Part shown: positions 29,847 to 39,630 of the stretch, one piece after another
Layout: each line of letters begins with the position of its first letter
Position numbering within the stretch: position 1 is the stretch's first letter
Source: Photobacterium atrarenae
Lineage (GTDB): Bacteria > Pseudomonadota > Gammaproteobacteria > Enterobacterales > Vibrionaceae
DNA length: 64,000 bases
Direction: 5' to 3'
Assembly (NCBI RefSeq): GCF_024380015.1
Contig: NZ_CP101508.1
Location: 372,001 to 436,000 of the forward strand
Notes under the pieces: generated by a model
The model's database searches: none
Seen by the model: the letters and a program-made list of their open reading frames with translations, nothing else
What the model was told of the DNA's origin: nothing
Position numbers and translations under genes: made by a program

Positions 29847-30883
29847 TGAGTCATGCATTATCCATTCGCAATCTGACATGTCGCTATCAGGGACAGGCGG
29901 TGTTACAGAACCTCTCGCTGCCGGTTGAAGACAATGAGATCGTTTGCTTGCTGGGTGCCAGCGGCTGCGGAAAAACCACCTTGCTCAAGGCCATTGCCGG
30001 CTTGCTGCCGCTGGAGCAGGGGGAGATCCATATTCACGGCCGGACCATTGCCGATCAGCACACCTGGCTGCCGCCGGAAAAGCGCAATATCGGGATGATT
30101 TTCCAGGACTATGCCCTGTTCCCACACCTGACAGTGGCTGAAAATATCGCTTTTGGCCTGCGGGGATGGGATAAGCCCAGGATCGCCCGCAAAGTGCAGG
30201 ATATGCTGGCGCTGGTGCGCCTGGACGGACTGGATACGCGCTATCCACATCAGCTCTCGGGCGGGCAGCAACAACGGGTTGCAATTGCCCGGGCGCTGGC
30301 CAGCGAGCCGGATTTGATCCTGCTCGATGAGCCGTTTTCGAACATTGATACTCAGGTTCGCCATGGGCTAATTAAAGAGATCCGACGTATTTTTAAAGCC
30401 CAGGGTGTGACGGCCATTTTCGTCACCCACAGCCGGGAAGAGGCGTTTGCGTTTGCTGATCGGATGGCGGTGATGAATCAGGGTGTGATCGAGCAGTTCG
30501 GCACTGCCACCGAGCTCTACTACCGGCCGAGCAGCCGCTTTGTGGCAGAGTTCCTCGGCTCGGGGTCCTACCTGCCGGCCACGGTGCAGCACAATAATCT
30601 GATGACCCCACTGGGGACCATGAATCTGGAGTCGGCATCATCGCTGGCTTCTGATACCAGTGTTGAGTGGCTGATCCGGCCGCAGAACCTCAAGGTCAAA
30701 CCGGCCGATGACGGGGAAGGCGTGATCACCGAGCAGCTGTTTATGGGCGATAGTTGCCGCTATACGGTGGATTTGAAAGGCTATCACCTGGTGGTGAACT
30801 CCAACCTGATTCTGCAGACGGGCCAGCGAGTGGAAGTGGCCGTGGAGCCGCATGATCCTGTCGTGTTTGCAGCGGCCAGTTAA
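29846..30883 (+). CDS. fbpC: Fe(3+) ABC transporter ATP-binding protein (FbpC type)
   Basis: The 345-residue ATPase has Walker A (GASGCGKTT), the Q-loop, the signature [15 protein letters not shown], Walker B ([12 protein letters not shown]) and the switch histidine (FVTHSREEA), followed by a C-terminal TOBE-like regulatory domain from about residue 235. It energizes the iron importer formed with the two preceding genes. The start overlaps the permease stop. A terminator follows 22 bases after the end. Confidence 0.93.
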   Translation: MSHALSIRNLTCRYQGQAVLQNLSLPVEDNEIVCLLGASGCGKTTLLKAIAGLLPLEQGEIHIHGRTIADQHTWLPPEKRNIGMIFQDYALFPHLTVAENIAFGLRGWDKPRIARKVQDMLALVRLDGLDTRYPHQLSGGQQQRVAIARALASEPDLILLDEPFSNIDTQVRHGLIKEIRRIFKAQGVTAIFVTHSREEAFAFADRMAVMNQGVIEQFGTATELYYRPSSRFVAEFLGSGSYLPATVQHNNLMTPLGTMNLESASSLASDTSVEWLIRPQNLKVKPADDGEGVITEQLFMGDSCRYTVDLKGYHLVVNSNLILQTGQRVEVAVEPHDPVVFAAAS

Positions 30884-30904
30884 AGATCGGGTACCTGTAC
30901 GAAT

Positions 30905-30930
30905 CAGGCCAGCAATTGCTGGCCTGTTTT
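30905..30930 (+). terminator. Terminator after fbpC
   Basis: CAGGCCAGCA and TGCTGGCCTG form a long stem around ATT-type centre, followed by TTTT on the plus strand. Confidence 0.85.
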
Positions 30931-30953
30931 GATCTTACCGGGTGTACTGAATA

Positions 30954-31559
30954 TTAATTGCCGAGCAGGGAGGCGATATGCAATTCGGCCTGCTCGCGCA
31001 TCACGTCCTGCTCCGGATTGATATTGCTTTGCAGGTACAGCACGTAACAGATGCCGTGGAGTTGCCAGGCCAGCGCTTCGGCACTGCGTGAATTGTCAAT
31101 TTCCTGGTTGCTGATAGCCTGGGCAAACATTTCGACAATGCGCTCGTGGTTGGTTTTGTTGCTGCCTACAAATTGCGGCCAGATTTCATCGCGAACCGAA
31201 GTGCTCCACTCATACCAGACTTTTAGCCAGTCCTGCTGTTCGATCACGGCCTCGATTAAATGGTCCGTGAAACTCGTCAGACGAGGGTAGAGTGGGCGGC
31301 TATCTGCGCCCAGGCAGTCGCTCAGCACTTGGCTGAAGCGGTTTTCGACCTGGTTCAGTACTTGCTCGACCAGCGCTTCCCGAGTGGGGAAGTAGTTAAA
31401 CACAGTCGCGACAGAGACATTGGCCATTTCGGCAATGTCGGCATGTCCGGCCCGGCCGATACCGCGACGGGCAAAGACTTCCAGGGAAAAATCCAGCAGT
31501 TGCTGTTTTCGCTTTTCCGGTGAAAGACGAGTTCTGGTTTTTTTGACGATCGTATCCAT
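30954..31559 (-). CDS. hapR: Quorum-sensing master regulator, LuxR/HapR/LitR family (TetR type)
   Basis: The 201-residue protein aligns from its first residues with V. harveyi LuxR and V. cholerae HapR: KRTRLSPEKRKQQLL-like N-terminus, then FARRGIGRAGHADIAEMANVSVATVFNYFPTREALV (residues about 29-64), the DNA-binding helix-turn-helix. WLKVWYEWSTSVRDEIWP in the ligand/dimer domain is also typical. This family controls virulence, biofilm, protease and competence genes at high cell density. Its place next to hpt is the conserved Vibrionaceae locus. The species ortholog may be named litR, opaR or luxR. Regulation by Qrr sRNAs is suggested by a site in the leader. Confidence 0.95.
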   Translation of the reverse strand: MDTIVKKTRTRLSPEKRKQQLLDFSLEVFARRGIGRAGHADIAEMANVSVATVFNYFPTREALVEQVLNQVENRFSQVLSDCLGADSRPLYPRLTSFTDHLIEAVIEQQDWLKVWYEWSTSVRDEIWPQFVGSNKTNHERIVEMFAQAISNQEIDNSRSAEALAWQLHGICYVLYLQSNINPEQDVMREQAELHIASLLGN

Positions 31560-31571
31560 TTTCGCTTATTC

Positions 31572-31579
31572 CCTAGCCA
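31572..31579 (-). promoter_or_regulatory. Candidate Qrr sRNA pairing site in the hapR leader
   Basis: The hapR mRNA reads UGGCUAGG 13-20 bases before its AUG, complementary to CCUAGCCA in the conserved segment of Vibrio Qrr sRNAs as I recall it. Position over the ribosome site fits translational repression. Eight paired bases alone are modest evidence. Confidence 0.5.
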
Positions 31580-31655
31580 TGATCATGGTGCGTGAAGTTA
31601 TATAGTTGTTTTAAATGATAACTTTACAATAGCGGGTGGTTGCAATCAAACTAGT

Positions 31656-31685
31656 TTTATACAAACTGTATCATATAATTGACAA
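31656..31685 (-). promoter_or_regulatory. Promoter of hapR
   Basis: On the minus strand TTGTCA and TATAAA are 18 bases apart, giving a leader of about 90 bases that includes the candidate Qrr site. A TTGACA on the opposite strand overlaps the -35, so the hpt and hapR promoters may compete. Confidence 0.5.
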
Positions 31686-31786
31686 CTTTGAAAAATAACT
31701 ATTGTCGGTGAGGGATGTTAGAATAGAGATCCGTTGAAAAAGTTAGCCGACAGGCGGCCGTTGTCGCTGTCCTGATGGAGAAAAAA

Positions 31787-32320
31787 ATGAAGCATACCGT
31801 TGAAGTAATGATTTCTGAGCAGGATGTTCAGGCACGTATTCAAGAGCTGGGGCAACAAATCACTGAGCATTACAAGGATTCAGAAAATCTGGTGATGGTA
31901 GGTTTGTTGCGTGGCTCGTTCGTCTTTATGGCTGATCTGGCGCGTGCCATTGACCTGACGCATGAAGTCGACTTCATGACCGCCTCAAGCTACGGCAATA
32001 CCATGGAAAGTAGCCGTGATGTCCGGATCCTTAAAGATCTGGATGATGACATCAAAGGAAAAGATGTGCTGCTGGTGGAAGATATTATCGATACCGGGAA
32101 CACCCTGAACAAGGTATGCGAGATCCTGTCGCTGCGCGAGCCGAACTCGATTCGTATCTGTACCTTGCTGGACAAGCCGGAGCGCCGTGAAGTGAAAGTG
32201 GATGTCGCCTGGATTGGCTTTACTATCCCGGACGAGTTCGTGGTCGGTGTCGGCATCGATTATGCCCAGAAATACCGCCACTTGCCGTACATCGGCAAAG
32301 TGATCCCACTGGAAGGCTAA
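31787..32320 (+). CDS. hpt: Hypoxanthine phosphoribosyltransferase
   Basis: Hpt salvages hypoxanthine to IMP using PRPP. The 177-residue protein starting MKHTVEVMI at 31787 matches E. coli Hpt; this ATG has TGGAGA at 7-base spacing, whereas the ATG four codons upstream lies on the ribosome site itself. The PRPP-binding motif [13 protein letters not shown] is near residues 98-110. It is divergent from hapR. Confidence 0.95.
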   Translation: MKHTVEVMISEQDVQARIQELGQQITEHYKDSENLVMVGLLRGSFVFMADLARAIDLTHEVDFMTASSYGNTMESSRDVRILKDLDDDIKGKDVLLVEDIIDTGNTLNKVCEILSLREPNSIRICTLLDKPERREVKVDVAWIGFTIPDEFVVGVGIDYAQKYRHLPYIGKVIPLEG

Positions 32321-32335
32321 TCGGCCGGCCGATGC

Positions 32336-32363
32336 AAAAAAGCGACCAGCCGGTCGCTTTTTT
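32336..32363. terminator. Bidirectional terminator between hpt and can
   Basis: AGCGACC and GGTCGCT around AGCC, with six A before and six T after, lies between converging genes and can end both messages. Confidence 0.93.
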
Positions 32364-32389
32364 CGTTGTTGGGGAGGGCCGGTGCCGGC

Positions 32390-33046
32390 TTAAACTTTCG
32401 CCCCCGGTAAAATGGTGGCCATGGCATTGGCGTAGGCTTCTTCCAGGCCTTCGCGGCTAGTCGCGGCAACGCCCAGATCACGCAGCACACCATCTTCGAT
32501 CCCGTACACCCAGCCGTGGATCTTGATCTGCTGACCCCGTTCCCAGGCTTGCTGCATAATGGTGGAGTTGCCCAGGTTATAGACCTGGGTCGCGACGTTG
32601 ATTTCACAGAGTTTGTCGCTCCACTGCTCGCGCGGCAGGGTTTCCAGTTCGGTGCGGTGCTTGAGGTATAAATCGCGGATGTGCAGTAACCAGTTGTTGA
32701 TCAGGCCGAGCTGCGGGTTGTCAATCGATGCAGCAACCCCGCCGCAACCGTAGTGACCACAGACAATGACGTGGCGAACTTTGAGGACGTCGACTGCATA
32801 CTGGACCACGGAAAGGCAATTTAAGTCGGTATGGATCACCTGGTTGGCGACGTTGCGGTGCACGAAGAGCTCGCCGGAGTCCAACCCGGTCAGTCGCTCT
32901 GCCGGAACCCGGCTGTCGGCACAGCCGATCCACAGGTACTCCGGATGCTGGGCTTTGGCCAGGTGGGAGAAAAACTCTGGCTTTTCTTCCTTAATGTTCT
33001 CTGACCAGGAAAGATTATTTGCAAAGAGCTGCTTAATATCTGCCAT
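32390..33046 (-). CDS. can: Beta-class carbonic anhydrase
   Basis: The enzyme interconverts CO2 and bicarbonate. The 218-residue protein has all four zinc-site residues of the type II beta class: Cys42, Asp44 (CADSR), His98 and Cys101 (CGHYGCGG). Length matches E. coli Can. It converges with hpt, sharing a terminator. Divergent yadG begins 193 bases upstream. Confidence 0.95.
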   Translation of the reverse strand: MADIKQLFANNLSWSENIKEEKPEFFSHLAKAQHPEYLWIGCADSRVPAERLTGLDSGELFVHRNVANQVIHTDLNCLSVVQYAVDVLKVRHVIVCGHYGCGGVAASIDNPQLGLINNWLLHIRDLYLKHRTELETLPREQWSDKLCEINVATQVYNLGNSTIMQQAWERGQQIKIHGWVYGIEDGVLRDLGVAATSREGLEEAYANAMATILPGAKV

Positions 33047-33239
33047 GTTGGTGCCTTAGTTTGATACAGTCGTTATCCCGATAGGAATCACCCATTTACA
33101 TAACCCTCTTGTGATAGCCCGCCATGCAGGGAAGCGCAAAGCGCTATGTAAATCGGCTTTACTATACACAAGCGAGTCAATTATCAAATCGGATTAGTTG
33201 TCCGCTAGGTGAAAGTTTCTAACATAAAGATCGCATTTT

Positions 33240-34163
33240 ATGAACGCACTGGAAATAAAAAATGTAAGTAAAACTTATAAAGGTGGCGTTAAGGCATTGA
33301 AAAATATGACGCTTAACGTTGAGGAAGGCGATTTTTTCGCTTTGCTCGGGCCCAATGGTGCCGGTAAATCGACCACCATTGGGATTATCAGCTCGTTAGT
33401 GAACAAAACTTCCGGCTCGATCAAGGTATTCGGGTATGACCTTGATACCCAGGTGGTGGAAGCGAAAAATCACCTCGGGCTGGTGCCGCAGGAGTTCAAC
33501 TTCAACCAGTTCGAGATGGTCGAGCAGATCGTGATCAACCAGGCCGGCTACTACGGGGTGGAGAAGTCCCTGGCGCGCGAGCGAGCGGAAAAGTACCTCA
33601 AGCAGCTGGACTTGTGGGAGAAGCGTCATGAGCGGGCCAGAAATCTTTCCGGCGGAATGAAACGGCGGCTGATGATCGCCCGGGCCCTGATGCATGAGCC
33701 TAAGCTGCTGATCCTTGATGAGCCGACCGCCGGGGTCGATATTGAGCTGCGCCGCTCGATGTGGACCTTCCTGCGCGAGATCAACCGCCAGGGGATCACG
33801 ATTATCCTGACCACTCACTACCTGGAAGAGGCGGAGATGCTGTGCCGCAATATTGGCATCATCAATCACGGCGTGCTGATTGAGCATACCAGCATGAAAG
33901 CCCTGCTGGGTAAGTTGGAAGTGGAAACCTTTATCCTGGATATCAAGCTCAACGGCAACAAGCCGGCGCTGGCCGGGGTGAAGTGGAAATTGCCGGATAA
34001 CCATACCCTGGAGATCGATGTGCCGAAAGGCACGGGTCTGAACGCGGTGTTCAGCCAGCTGAGCGCGCAGGGGGTGGAGGTGTTGTCGATGCGTAACAAG
34101 GCCAACCGCCTGGAAGAGTTATTTGTCAGCCTGGTGGCTGCAGAGAAGAAGGAGCAGGCATGA
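33240..34163 (+). CDS. yadG: ABC transporter ATP-binding protein YadG
   Basis: The 307-residue ATPase has Walker A (GPNGAGKST), the signature LSGGMKRRLMIARAL and Walker B (LLILDEPTAGVD). It belongs to the drug-exporter type ABC-2 family (CcmA-like) and matches E. coli YadG in size and context (can-yadG-yadH). The substrate is unknown. Its stop overlaps the start of yadH by four bases (ATGA). Confidence 0.92.
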   Translation: MNALEIKNVSKTYKGGVKALKNMTLNVEEGDFFALLGPNGAGKSTTIGIISSLVNKTSGSIKVFGYDLDTQVVEAKNHLGLVPQEFNFNQFEMVEQIVINQAGYYGVEKSLARERAEKYLKQLDLWEKRHERARNLSGGMKRRLMIARALMHEPKLLILDEPTAGVDIELRRSMWTFLREINRQGITIILTTHYLEEAEMLCRNIGIINHGVLIEHTSMKALLGKLEVETFILDIKLNGNKPALAGVKWKLPDNHTLEIDVPKGTGLNAVFSQLSAQGVEVLSMRNKANRLEELFVSLVAAEKKEQA

Positions 34164-34930
34164 GATACCAGTACTGGGTGGCGTTTAAAAGCCTGATCAC
34201 CAAAGAAGTCAACCGGTTTGCCCGGATCTGGGTGCAGACCATGGTCCCGCCGGCGATCACCATGACCTTGTATTTCATTATCTTCGGCAGCCTGATCGGC
34301 AGCCGGATCGGTGAGATGGGCGGATTTACCTACATGGAGTACATCGTGCCGGGGCTGATCATGATGTCGGTGATCACCAACTCTTATTCCAACGTGGCGT
34401 CGTCGTTTTTCAGCGCCAAGTTCCAGCACAATATTGAAGAGCTGCTGGTCGCGCCGGTACCGAATTATGTCATCATTGCCGGTTATGTCGGTGGCGGGGT
34501 GCTGCGTGGCTTGGGCGTCGGCCTGATTGTGTCTGTGGTTTCCTTGCTGTTTGTCGACCTGCAAATTGCCCACCTGGGGGTGATTATCGCCACCGTGCTG
34601 ATGACCTCGATTGTGTTTTCCTTAGGCGGGCTGATCAACGCAGTGTATGCCAAAACCTTCGATGATATCAGTATTATTCCGACCTTTGTTCTGACGCCGT
34701 TGACTTATCTTGGCGGGGTGTTTTATTCGCTGAGCCTGTTGCCGGAGTTCTGGCAGGGGGTGTCGAAGCTGAATCCGATTGTTTATATGGTTAATGCATT
34801 CCGTTATGGCTTCCTGGGTGTGTCGGATGTCGGGATTGTGACCTCGTTCAGCGTACTGGGGCTGTTTGTCGCGATTTTGTATGCGATCTGCCACTACCTG
34901 ATCTCGCGTGGGATTGGCTTGCGTTCTTAA
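34160..34930 (+). CDS. yadH: ABC-2 type transporter permease YadH
   Basis: The 256-residue membrane protein has six hydrophobic helices and the ABC-2 signature region near residues 185-215 (TPLTYLGGVFYSLSLLP). With YadG it would form an exporter of unknown substrate. Translational overlap with yadG (ATGA) shows coupled expression. A bidirectional terminator follows. Confidence 0.92.
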   Translation: MRYQYWVAFKSLITKEVNRFARIWVQTMVPPAITMTLYFIIFGSLIGSRIGEMGGFTYMEYIVPGLIMMSVITNSYSNVASSFFSAKFQHNIEELLVAPVPNYVIIAGYVGGGVLRGLGVGLIVSVVSLLFVDLQIAHLGVIIATVLMTSIVFSLGGLINAVYAKTFDDISIIPTFVLTPLTYLGGVFYSLSLLPEFWQGVSKLNPIVYMVNAFRYGFLGVSDVGIVTSFSVLGLFVAILYAICHYLISRGIGLRS

Positions 34931-34951
34931 TCGTAGCTGATCAGTGAGGTT

Positions 34952-34980
34952 AAAAATCCCGGCCTGGGCCGGGATTTTTT
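34952..34980. terminator. Bidirectional terminator between yadH and panC
   Basis: AAAAATCCCGGCC and GGCCGGGATTTTT form a long perfect stem with A- and T-runs between converging genes. Confidence 0.93.
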
Positions 34981-35000
34981 GTGCTGTTTAGCTGTGGAGT

Positions 35001-35876
35001 TTATTCTTCCGCAGCGGTAGCCGGCTGAGCCAGATCGATGACCTGGTTGTCGATCAGGCGGGCTTTGCCGAGAAAGGCTGACATCAGAATAACCGCCTGC
35101 TGGCTCGACTCGCCGATTGGCTGCAGGGTTGCGGCATCACGGATGTAGATTTCATCCGGCTGCAGGCCGGCTGCTCTGAGCTGATCGTTGGCATCGACAA
35201 TGATGTCGGCATAATCGGTGCGGCCGCCACGAACCTGGCTGCTGATCCAGCGCATGGTGCGGGCCAGGACCGGCGCCCGCTGGCGCTCATCAACGGTCAG
35301 GTAGCCGTTGCGCGAGCTCATGGCCAGGCCGTCCATCTCCCGCACGGTCGGCACGCCGATGATCTCGATATCCATCGCCATGTCGATGACCATCTGACGG
35401 ATCAGGGCCAGCTGCTGGTAGTCTTTTTCACCAAAACAGGCCAGATCCGGCTGAACGATGTTGAACAGTTTGGTCACCACGGTGGAAACGCCACGGAAGT
35501 GGCTCGGGCGCAGGGCACCTTCCAGCATGGTCGACAGGCCCGGAACCTCAACAGACGTTTGGCGATCCAAGCCCTGCGGGTACATGATCTCCGGCGTCGG
35601 CGTAAAGACCAGCTCTACGCCTTCATTATTGAGTTTGGCCAGATCGTCATCCAGGGTGCGCGGATAGTTGTTCAGGTCGTCGGCTTTGTCGAACTGCATC
35701 GGGTTGACAAAAATGCTCACCACGACCACGTCTGCCAGCTCGCGCGCTTTGCGAACCAGGGTCAGGTGGCCTTCATGCAGGTTGCCCATGGTTGGCACAA
35801 AAGCAATCCGGCGGCCGTCACGGCGCCAGGCCCGGATTTGCTCTCGGATCGGGGCAATCTCAGCGAATGTTTGCAT
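35001..35876 (-). CDS. panC: Pantothenate synthetase
   Basis: PanC joins pantoate and beta-alanine in an ATP-dependent step to form pantothenate. The 291-residue protein starts [13 protein letters not shown] with AAGGAA upstream; the frame remains open for 16 further codons but these lie inside the panB-panC junction. The HIGH-type nucleotide motif is HEGHLTLV and the KMSKS equivalent is MSSRN. It follows panB by 13 bases, forming a panBC operon. Confidence 0.95.
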   Translation of the reverse strand: MQTFAEIAPIREQIRAWRRDGRRIAFVPTMGNLHEGHLTLVRKARELADVVVVSIFVNPMQFDKADDLNNYPRTLDDDLAKLNNEGVELVFTPTPEIMYPQGLDRQTSVEVPGLSTMLEGALRPSHFRGVSTVVTKLFNIVQPDLACFGEKDYQQLALIRQMVIDMAMDIEIIGVPTVREMDGLAMSSRNGYLTVDERQRAPVLARTMRWISSQVRGGRTDYADIIVDANDQLRAAGLQPDEIYIRDAATLQPIGESSQQAVILMSAFLGKARLIDNQVIDLAQPATAAEE

Positions 35877-35889
35877 TGTTTGTGATTCC

Positions 35890-36684
35890 TTACTCAAAGG
35901 TATGCTCTGGACCCGGGAAGACACCCGCTTCGACTTCTTCCAGGTACTTGGTTACGGCGGCACGCATTTCGCCGGTTTCGGCCAGATAGTTTTTGGAGAA
36001 ACGCGGCATATAGTTGGCCGAGATGCCGAACATATCGTGCATGACCAGGATCTGGCCATCGGTGACGTTGCCCGCCCCGATGCCGATCACCGGGACATCA
36101 ACAGCCTGGGTGATCCGCTCGGCCAGGCTGGCCGGGACACACTCGAGCAAAATGATCTGGGCGCCGGCTTTTTGCAGCATAATCGCATCTTTGACCATCT
36201 GCTCGGCGTGGTCAGCGTCACGCCCTTGAATTTTATAGCCGCCGAAAATGTTAACCGACTGTGGGGTCAGGCCCAGGTGGGCACAAACCGGCACCGCACG
36301 CTCGGTCAGCTTTTCAACGGTTTCTGCCAGCCAGGCACCGCCTTCGAGTTTGACCATGTTGGCCCCGGCGCGCATCAGCTCGGCAGCATTGTCACAGGCC
36401 TGCTCGGGCGTGCCATAACTCATAAACGGCATATCCGCCATCAGCAGCGCGTTCGGGCTGCCGGCGCGTACGCAGCGGGTATGGTAGGCGATGTCCGCCA
36501 CACTGACCGCCAGGGTGTCGGGTTTGCCTTGCAGCACCATCCCCAGGGAGTCACCGACCAGCAACACCGGCACGCTCTGTTGCTCGAACAACTGGGCAAA
36601 ACTGGCATCATAGGCGGTGACCGATGCAAATTTACGACCTTGTTGCTTCCATGCCATCAGGTCATTAATCGTGATTTTTTTCAT
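35890..36684 (-). CDS. panB: 3-methyl-2-oxobutanoate hydroxymethyltransferase
   Basis: PanB makes ketopantoate from alpha-ketoisovalerate and methylenetetrahydrofolate. The 264-residue protein has the family motifs [27 protein letters not shown] with metal- and substrate-binding Asp, and [17 protein letters not shown]. Folate-pathway folK lies 31 bases upstream and panC downstream; together they run in the order pcnB-folK-panB-panC known from E. coli. Confidence 0.95.
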   Translation of the reverse strand: MKKITINDLMAWKQQGRKFASVTAYDASFAQLFEQQSVPVLLVGDSLGMVLQGKPDTLAVSVADIAYHTRCVRAGSPNALLMADMPFMSYGTPEQACDNAAELMRAGANMVKLEGGAWLAETVEKLTERAVPVCAHLGLTPQSVNIFGGYKIQGRDADHAEQMVKDAIMLQKAGAQIILLECVPASLAERITQAVDVPVIGIGAGNVTDGQILVMHDMFGISANYMPRFSKNYLAETGEMRAAVTKYLEEVEAGVFPGPEHTFE

Positions 36685-36715
36685 AACGTTTCCCTTTCCC
36701 TAACACAATGGTGAT

Positions 36716-37201
36716 TTACCCTTGCCAGATGGCCAGGCCATTGCGGTCTACCTGAGTCAGCAGCGTTTGCAGCGCTATCTGATCCGGCAGGATTAAATCC
36801 GGGGCAATCTCTGCCAGCGGGTACAGGACAAACTCCCGCACCTTCATGCCATAGTGCGGCACGGTCAGCCGCTCGCACTGATGGACGAGATCGCCGTACA
36901 GGATGATATCGAGATCCAGGGTTCGCGGTCCCCAGCGCTCGGCTTTACGTACCCGGCCGTGGGCTTGTTCGATGGCCTGGGTTTGATCCAGCAGCGCCAG
37001 CGGGGCCAGCGTGGTGTTAACGGCGACCACGGCGTTGATATAATCCGGCTGGTCCTGCGGCCCCATCGGGGTGCTGCTGTAGAGCGAGGATTCTGCAACC
37101 ACCTCAACTCTCGGGACGTCTTTCAACGCAGCAATCGCCCGGCGGGCCTGTTCGGCCGGGTTGCCCTGGTTGCTGCCGATTGCGATATACGCTCGGATCA
37201 T
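36716..37201 (-). CDS. folK: 6-hydroxymethyl-7,8-dihydropterin pyrophosphokinase
   Basis: FolK transfers pyrophosphate to hydroxymethyldihydropterin in folate synthesis. The 161-residue protein begins [15 protein letters not shown] and contains the signature [16 protein letters not shown]. Its start overlaps the end of pcnB by four bases (ATGA), so translation is probably coupled. Confidence 0.95.
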   Translation of the reverse strand: MIRAYIAIGSNQGNPAEQARRAIAALKDVPRVEVVAESSLYSSTPMGPQDQPDYINAVVAVNTTLAPLALLDQTQAIEQAHGRVRKAERWGPRTLDLDIILYGDLVHQCERLTVPHYGMKVREFVLYPLAEIAPDLILPDQIALQTLLTQVDRNGLAIWQG

Positions 37202-38610
37202 GATGATTTCGCTTGTGGTTTTTTACGGCGTGGCGGACGGCGGCGGCGTCGACGCTGGCTGCTGCCCTCGTTGAGCTCCTGCACCATCTTGCCGCGCTGG
37301 TTGCGGTCGGCAGATTGGAAGTCGCGCCACCAGGCACCCAGCGTGGCAATGTCGTTGCCTTCAAACTGGCCGCGCATTTCCAGAAAGTCAAATGCCGCGC
37401 GAAATTTCGGGTGCTCCATCATCTTGAAGGCCCGTTTGCCGCTGCGGCGGCTAAAGCGCAGCTGTTGCTGCCAGATGTCGCGTACTGTGGTGGTAAAGCG
37501 GCGCGGGATGGCAATGGTTTTGACCTGCTCATCGAGAATATCGTTGGCCGCGACCATAAAGGCATCGTAGTAGGACAGGCCGCCGGTGACCGAGATTTCT
37601 TCGGCACGGGTGGTCATCGGGTACCACAGCATGGCGGCATACATAAAGGCCGGGTTGACGCGTTTTTCCTCGGCAATGCGGGCATCGGTTGCGGCCAGGA
37701 TGTGCTCGATCATCCGCTCGGTCGGGCTGCTGTGATCTTCGGTGAAGTGCTCGGCCAGGATCGGGAATAGCTGCTGGAACAGGTTGTATTCGCGCAGCAG
37801 CTTATAGGTCGCCAGGCCGTTGCCCGATTGCAGCAGCTTGAGGCTCTCTTCGAACAGGCGCGCCGCCGGAATATCCTGCAGCAGCGTCGACAGACGCAGG
37901 ATTGGCTCGGCGGTGTTGGCTTCAATGTCCATGTCCAGCTTGGCGGCAAAGCGCACCGCGCGTAGCATCCGGACTGGATCTTCGCGGTAGCGGGTTTCCG
38001 GATCGCCGATCAGACGGATGATCCGATCTTCCAGATCAGGCAAGCCGTTGGCATAGTCGCAGACCGTGAAGTCCTTGATGTTGTAGTACAGGGCATTGAT
38101 GGTAAAGTCGCGGCGCTCGGCATCTTCATCAATGGTGCCGTAGACGTTGTCACGCAGCAGCATGCCTTCGTGGTTCTGGGCGGCAACCTGTTGTTTGATA
38201 TTGCCGGCCGGTTTGGTCTCGGCGTGGTGGCCACGGAAGGTGGCAACCTCGATCACATCACGACCAAACAGAATGTGCGCCAGGCGGAACCGCCGGCCAA
38301 TCAGGCGGCAGTTGCGAAAGAGCTTTTTGATCTCTTCCGGAGTGGCGTTGGTGGCGATGTCGAAATCTTTCGGCTTCTGATCCAATAACAGATCGCGCAC
38401 GCCGCCACCGACCAGGTAAGCGTCATAACCGGCCTTATTGAGACGATAAAGTACCTTCAGCGCGTTTTCGCTGATATCTTTACGGGAAATACCGTGCTCT
38501 TGGCGTTGATAAATTTGCAAGGTCAAGTCCTCGGTAGCATGAGTACTGCTTTGGCGATTCAATACCTTACGGCAAAAGCTGGCTACTCGATTAAAGATAA
38601 TACACCTCAT
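37198..38610 (-). CDS. pcnB: Poly(A) polymerase I
   Basis: PcnB adds 3' poly(A) tails that speed RNA decay. The protein aligns with E. coli PcnB throughout: [19 protein letters not shown] with the catalytic GG and DxD, the [11 protein letters not shown] motif, and a basic C-terminal tail rich in Arg ([13 protein letters not shown]). Homology begins at [12 protein letters not shown]. The only nearby AUG (38610) lies four codons upstream of that, has no ribosome site before it, and is directly followed by GAGGTGT then ATT ATC TTT. E. coli pcnB is known to start at AUU at the equivalent place, so initiation here may be at ATC (38598) or ATT (38601). The coordinates give the longest version. Confidence 0.93.
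   Translation of the reverse strand: MRCIIFNRVASFCRKVLNRQSSTHATEDLTLQIYQRQEHGISRKDISENALKVLYRLNKAGYDAYLVGGGVRDLLLDQKPKDFDIATNATPEEIKKLFRNCRLIGRRFRLAHILFGRDVIEVATFRGHHAETKPAGNIKQQVAAQNHEGMLLRDNVYGTIDEDAERRDFTINALYYNIKDFTVCDYANGLPDLEDRIIRLIGDPETRYREDPVRMLRAVRFAAKLDMDIEANTAEPILRLSTLLQDIPAARLFEESLKLLQSGNGLATYKLLREYNLFQQLFPILAEHFTEDHSSPTERMIEHILAATDARIAEEKRVNPAFMYAAMLWYPMTTRAEEISVTGGLSYYDAFMVAANDILDEQVKTIAIPRRFTTTVRDIWQQQLRFSRRSGKRAFKMMEHPKFRAAFDFLEMRGQFEGNDIATLGAWWRDFQSADRNQRGKMVQELNEGSSQRRRRRRPPRRKKPQAKSS
38596..38610 (-). promoter_or_regulatory. Ribosome-binding region that points to a non-AUG start of pcnB
   Basis: Reading the minus strand: ATG AGG TGT ATT ATC. The GAGGTG is the only Shine-Dalgarno-like sequence in the area and lies four bases before ATC, the codon equivalent to the AUU start of E. 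coli pcnB. The upstream ATG overlaps it and so has no ribosome site of its own. Confidence 0.6.
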
Positions 38611-38665
38611 TTACGTGGCTCGGATGCTATAGACAGCCGCATATCATATATCACGGTCGGGCATT

Positions 38666-39550
38666 TTAGAATGCCAGCGTGATGGCTGTGGCTTGTGGCA
38701 GTCTCCCTACGTGCCAGTTCTGGCACCCCCAGCGCAGGATCGCTTCCCGGCTGCTGTCGGCCAAATCGGCCGGGGGGGTCATCCCTAAAAATGTCATGGC
38801 CTGGATCAGCACCGGGTTCGGGTTTTGCTTGTCGATTGCCGGCGCATGATTTTGCTTCGACAGTTTATTGCCGTTTTCGGTCACCGCCAATGGCAAATGA
38901 AGATAACTGACTTCCGGCTGACCTAACTGGCGGTAAAGCCCGATCTGACGCCCGGTCGGGTCGATCAAATCAGCCCCGCGTACCACCTCGGTCACACCCT
39001 GGGCGATATCGTCCAGAACCACAGCAAGGTTATAGGCATAGAGTCCGTCACGGCGGTGAATAATGAAGTCTTCCTGCGCCAGGGCCGACGGGATTTCAAT
39101 CCGGCCGTGGAGGATATCATGGAAATGGGTGATCGGGGTATCGACCCGCAATCGGACGGCACTGTTTTCGGCACTGTGGTGGCGGGTTCGGCAGGTTCCC
39201 GGATAATAGCCGCCGGCGGCTTTGATTTCTTTGCGGGTACACCGGCAGTAATAGGCTGCGCCGCTGTGCAGCCAGGCATCGATCTGGGCTTGGTACACAT
39301 CATGGCGTTGGCTCTGGTATAACACCGGGCCGTCCCATTCAAGACCGTAGGCTTCCAGGGTGTGCAGGATATCATCGGCGGCGCCGGGCATTTCCCGTGG
39401 CGGGTCGAGATCTTCCATCCGCACCAGCCAGCGGCCTTGCTGGGATTTGGCTTGCAGGTAGCTGCCGAGAGCGGCAACCAGGGAGCCGAAATGGAGCGGG
39501 CCGGAGGGGGACGGCGCAAAACGGCCGATGTAGTGGGTGTTTAAACTCAT
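38666..39550 (-). CDS. gluQRS: Glutamyl-Q tRNA(Asp) synthetase
   Basis: GluQRS attaches glutamate to queuosine of tRNA-Asp. It is a paralog of glutamyl-tRNA synthetase lacking the anticodon-binding domain: 294 residues with the signature RFAPSPSGPLHFGSL, the zinc site CRC...YYPGTC and the KLSKQN motif. It lies downstream of dksA with a terminator in between, the arrangement studied in Shigella flexneri where that terminator limits gluQRS expression. The chosen ATG (39550) starts MSLNTHYIG. Confidence 0.93.
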   Translation of the reverse strand: MSLNTHYIGRFAPSPSGPLHFGSLVAALGSYLQAKSQQGRWLVRMEDLDPPREMPGAADDILHTLEAYGLEWDGPVLYQSQRHDVYQAQIDAWLHSGAAYYCRCTRKEIKAAGGYYPGTCRTRHHSAENSAVRLRVDTPITHFHDILHGRIEIPSALAQEDFIIHRRDGLYAYNLAVVLDDIAQGVTEVVRGADLIDPTGRQIGLYRQLGQPEVSYLHLPLAVTENGNKLSKQNHAPAIDKQNPNPVLIQAMTFLGMTPPADLADSSREAILRWGCQNWHVGRLPQATAITLAF

Positions 39551-39560
39551 AAACCGATCA

Positions 39561-39591
39561 TACAAAAGGAAAGAGGGAGCTTGCCGCTCCC
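39561..39591 (-). terminator. Terminator between dksA and gluQRS
   Basis: GGGAGC (39575-39580) and GCTCCC (39586-39591) form the stem; on the minus strand an interrupted T-run (CTCTTTCCTTTTG) follows. It probably ends most dksA transcripts and attenuates gluQRS. Confidence 0.65.
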
Positions 39592-39630
39592 CCTTCAATG
39601 TTACTGTTGCAGATAAATGCCCGGGGTCGA

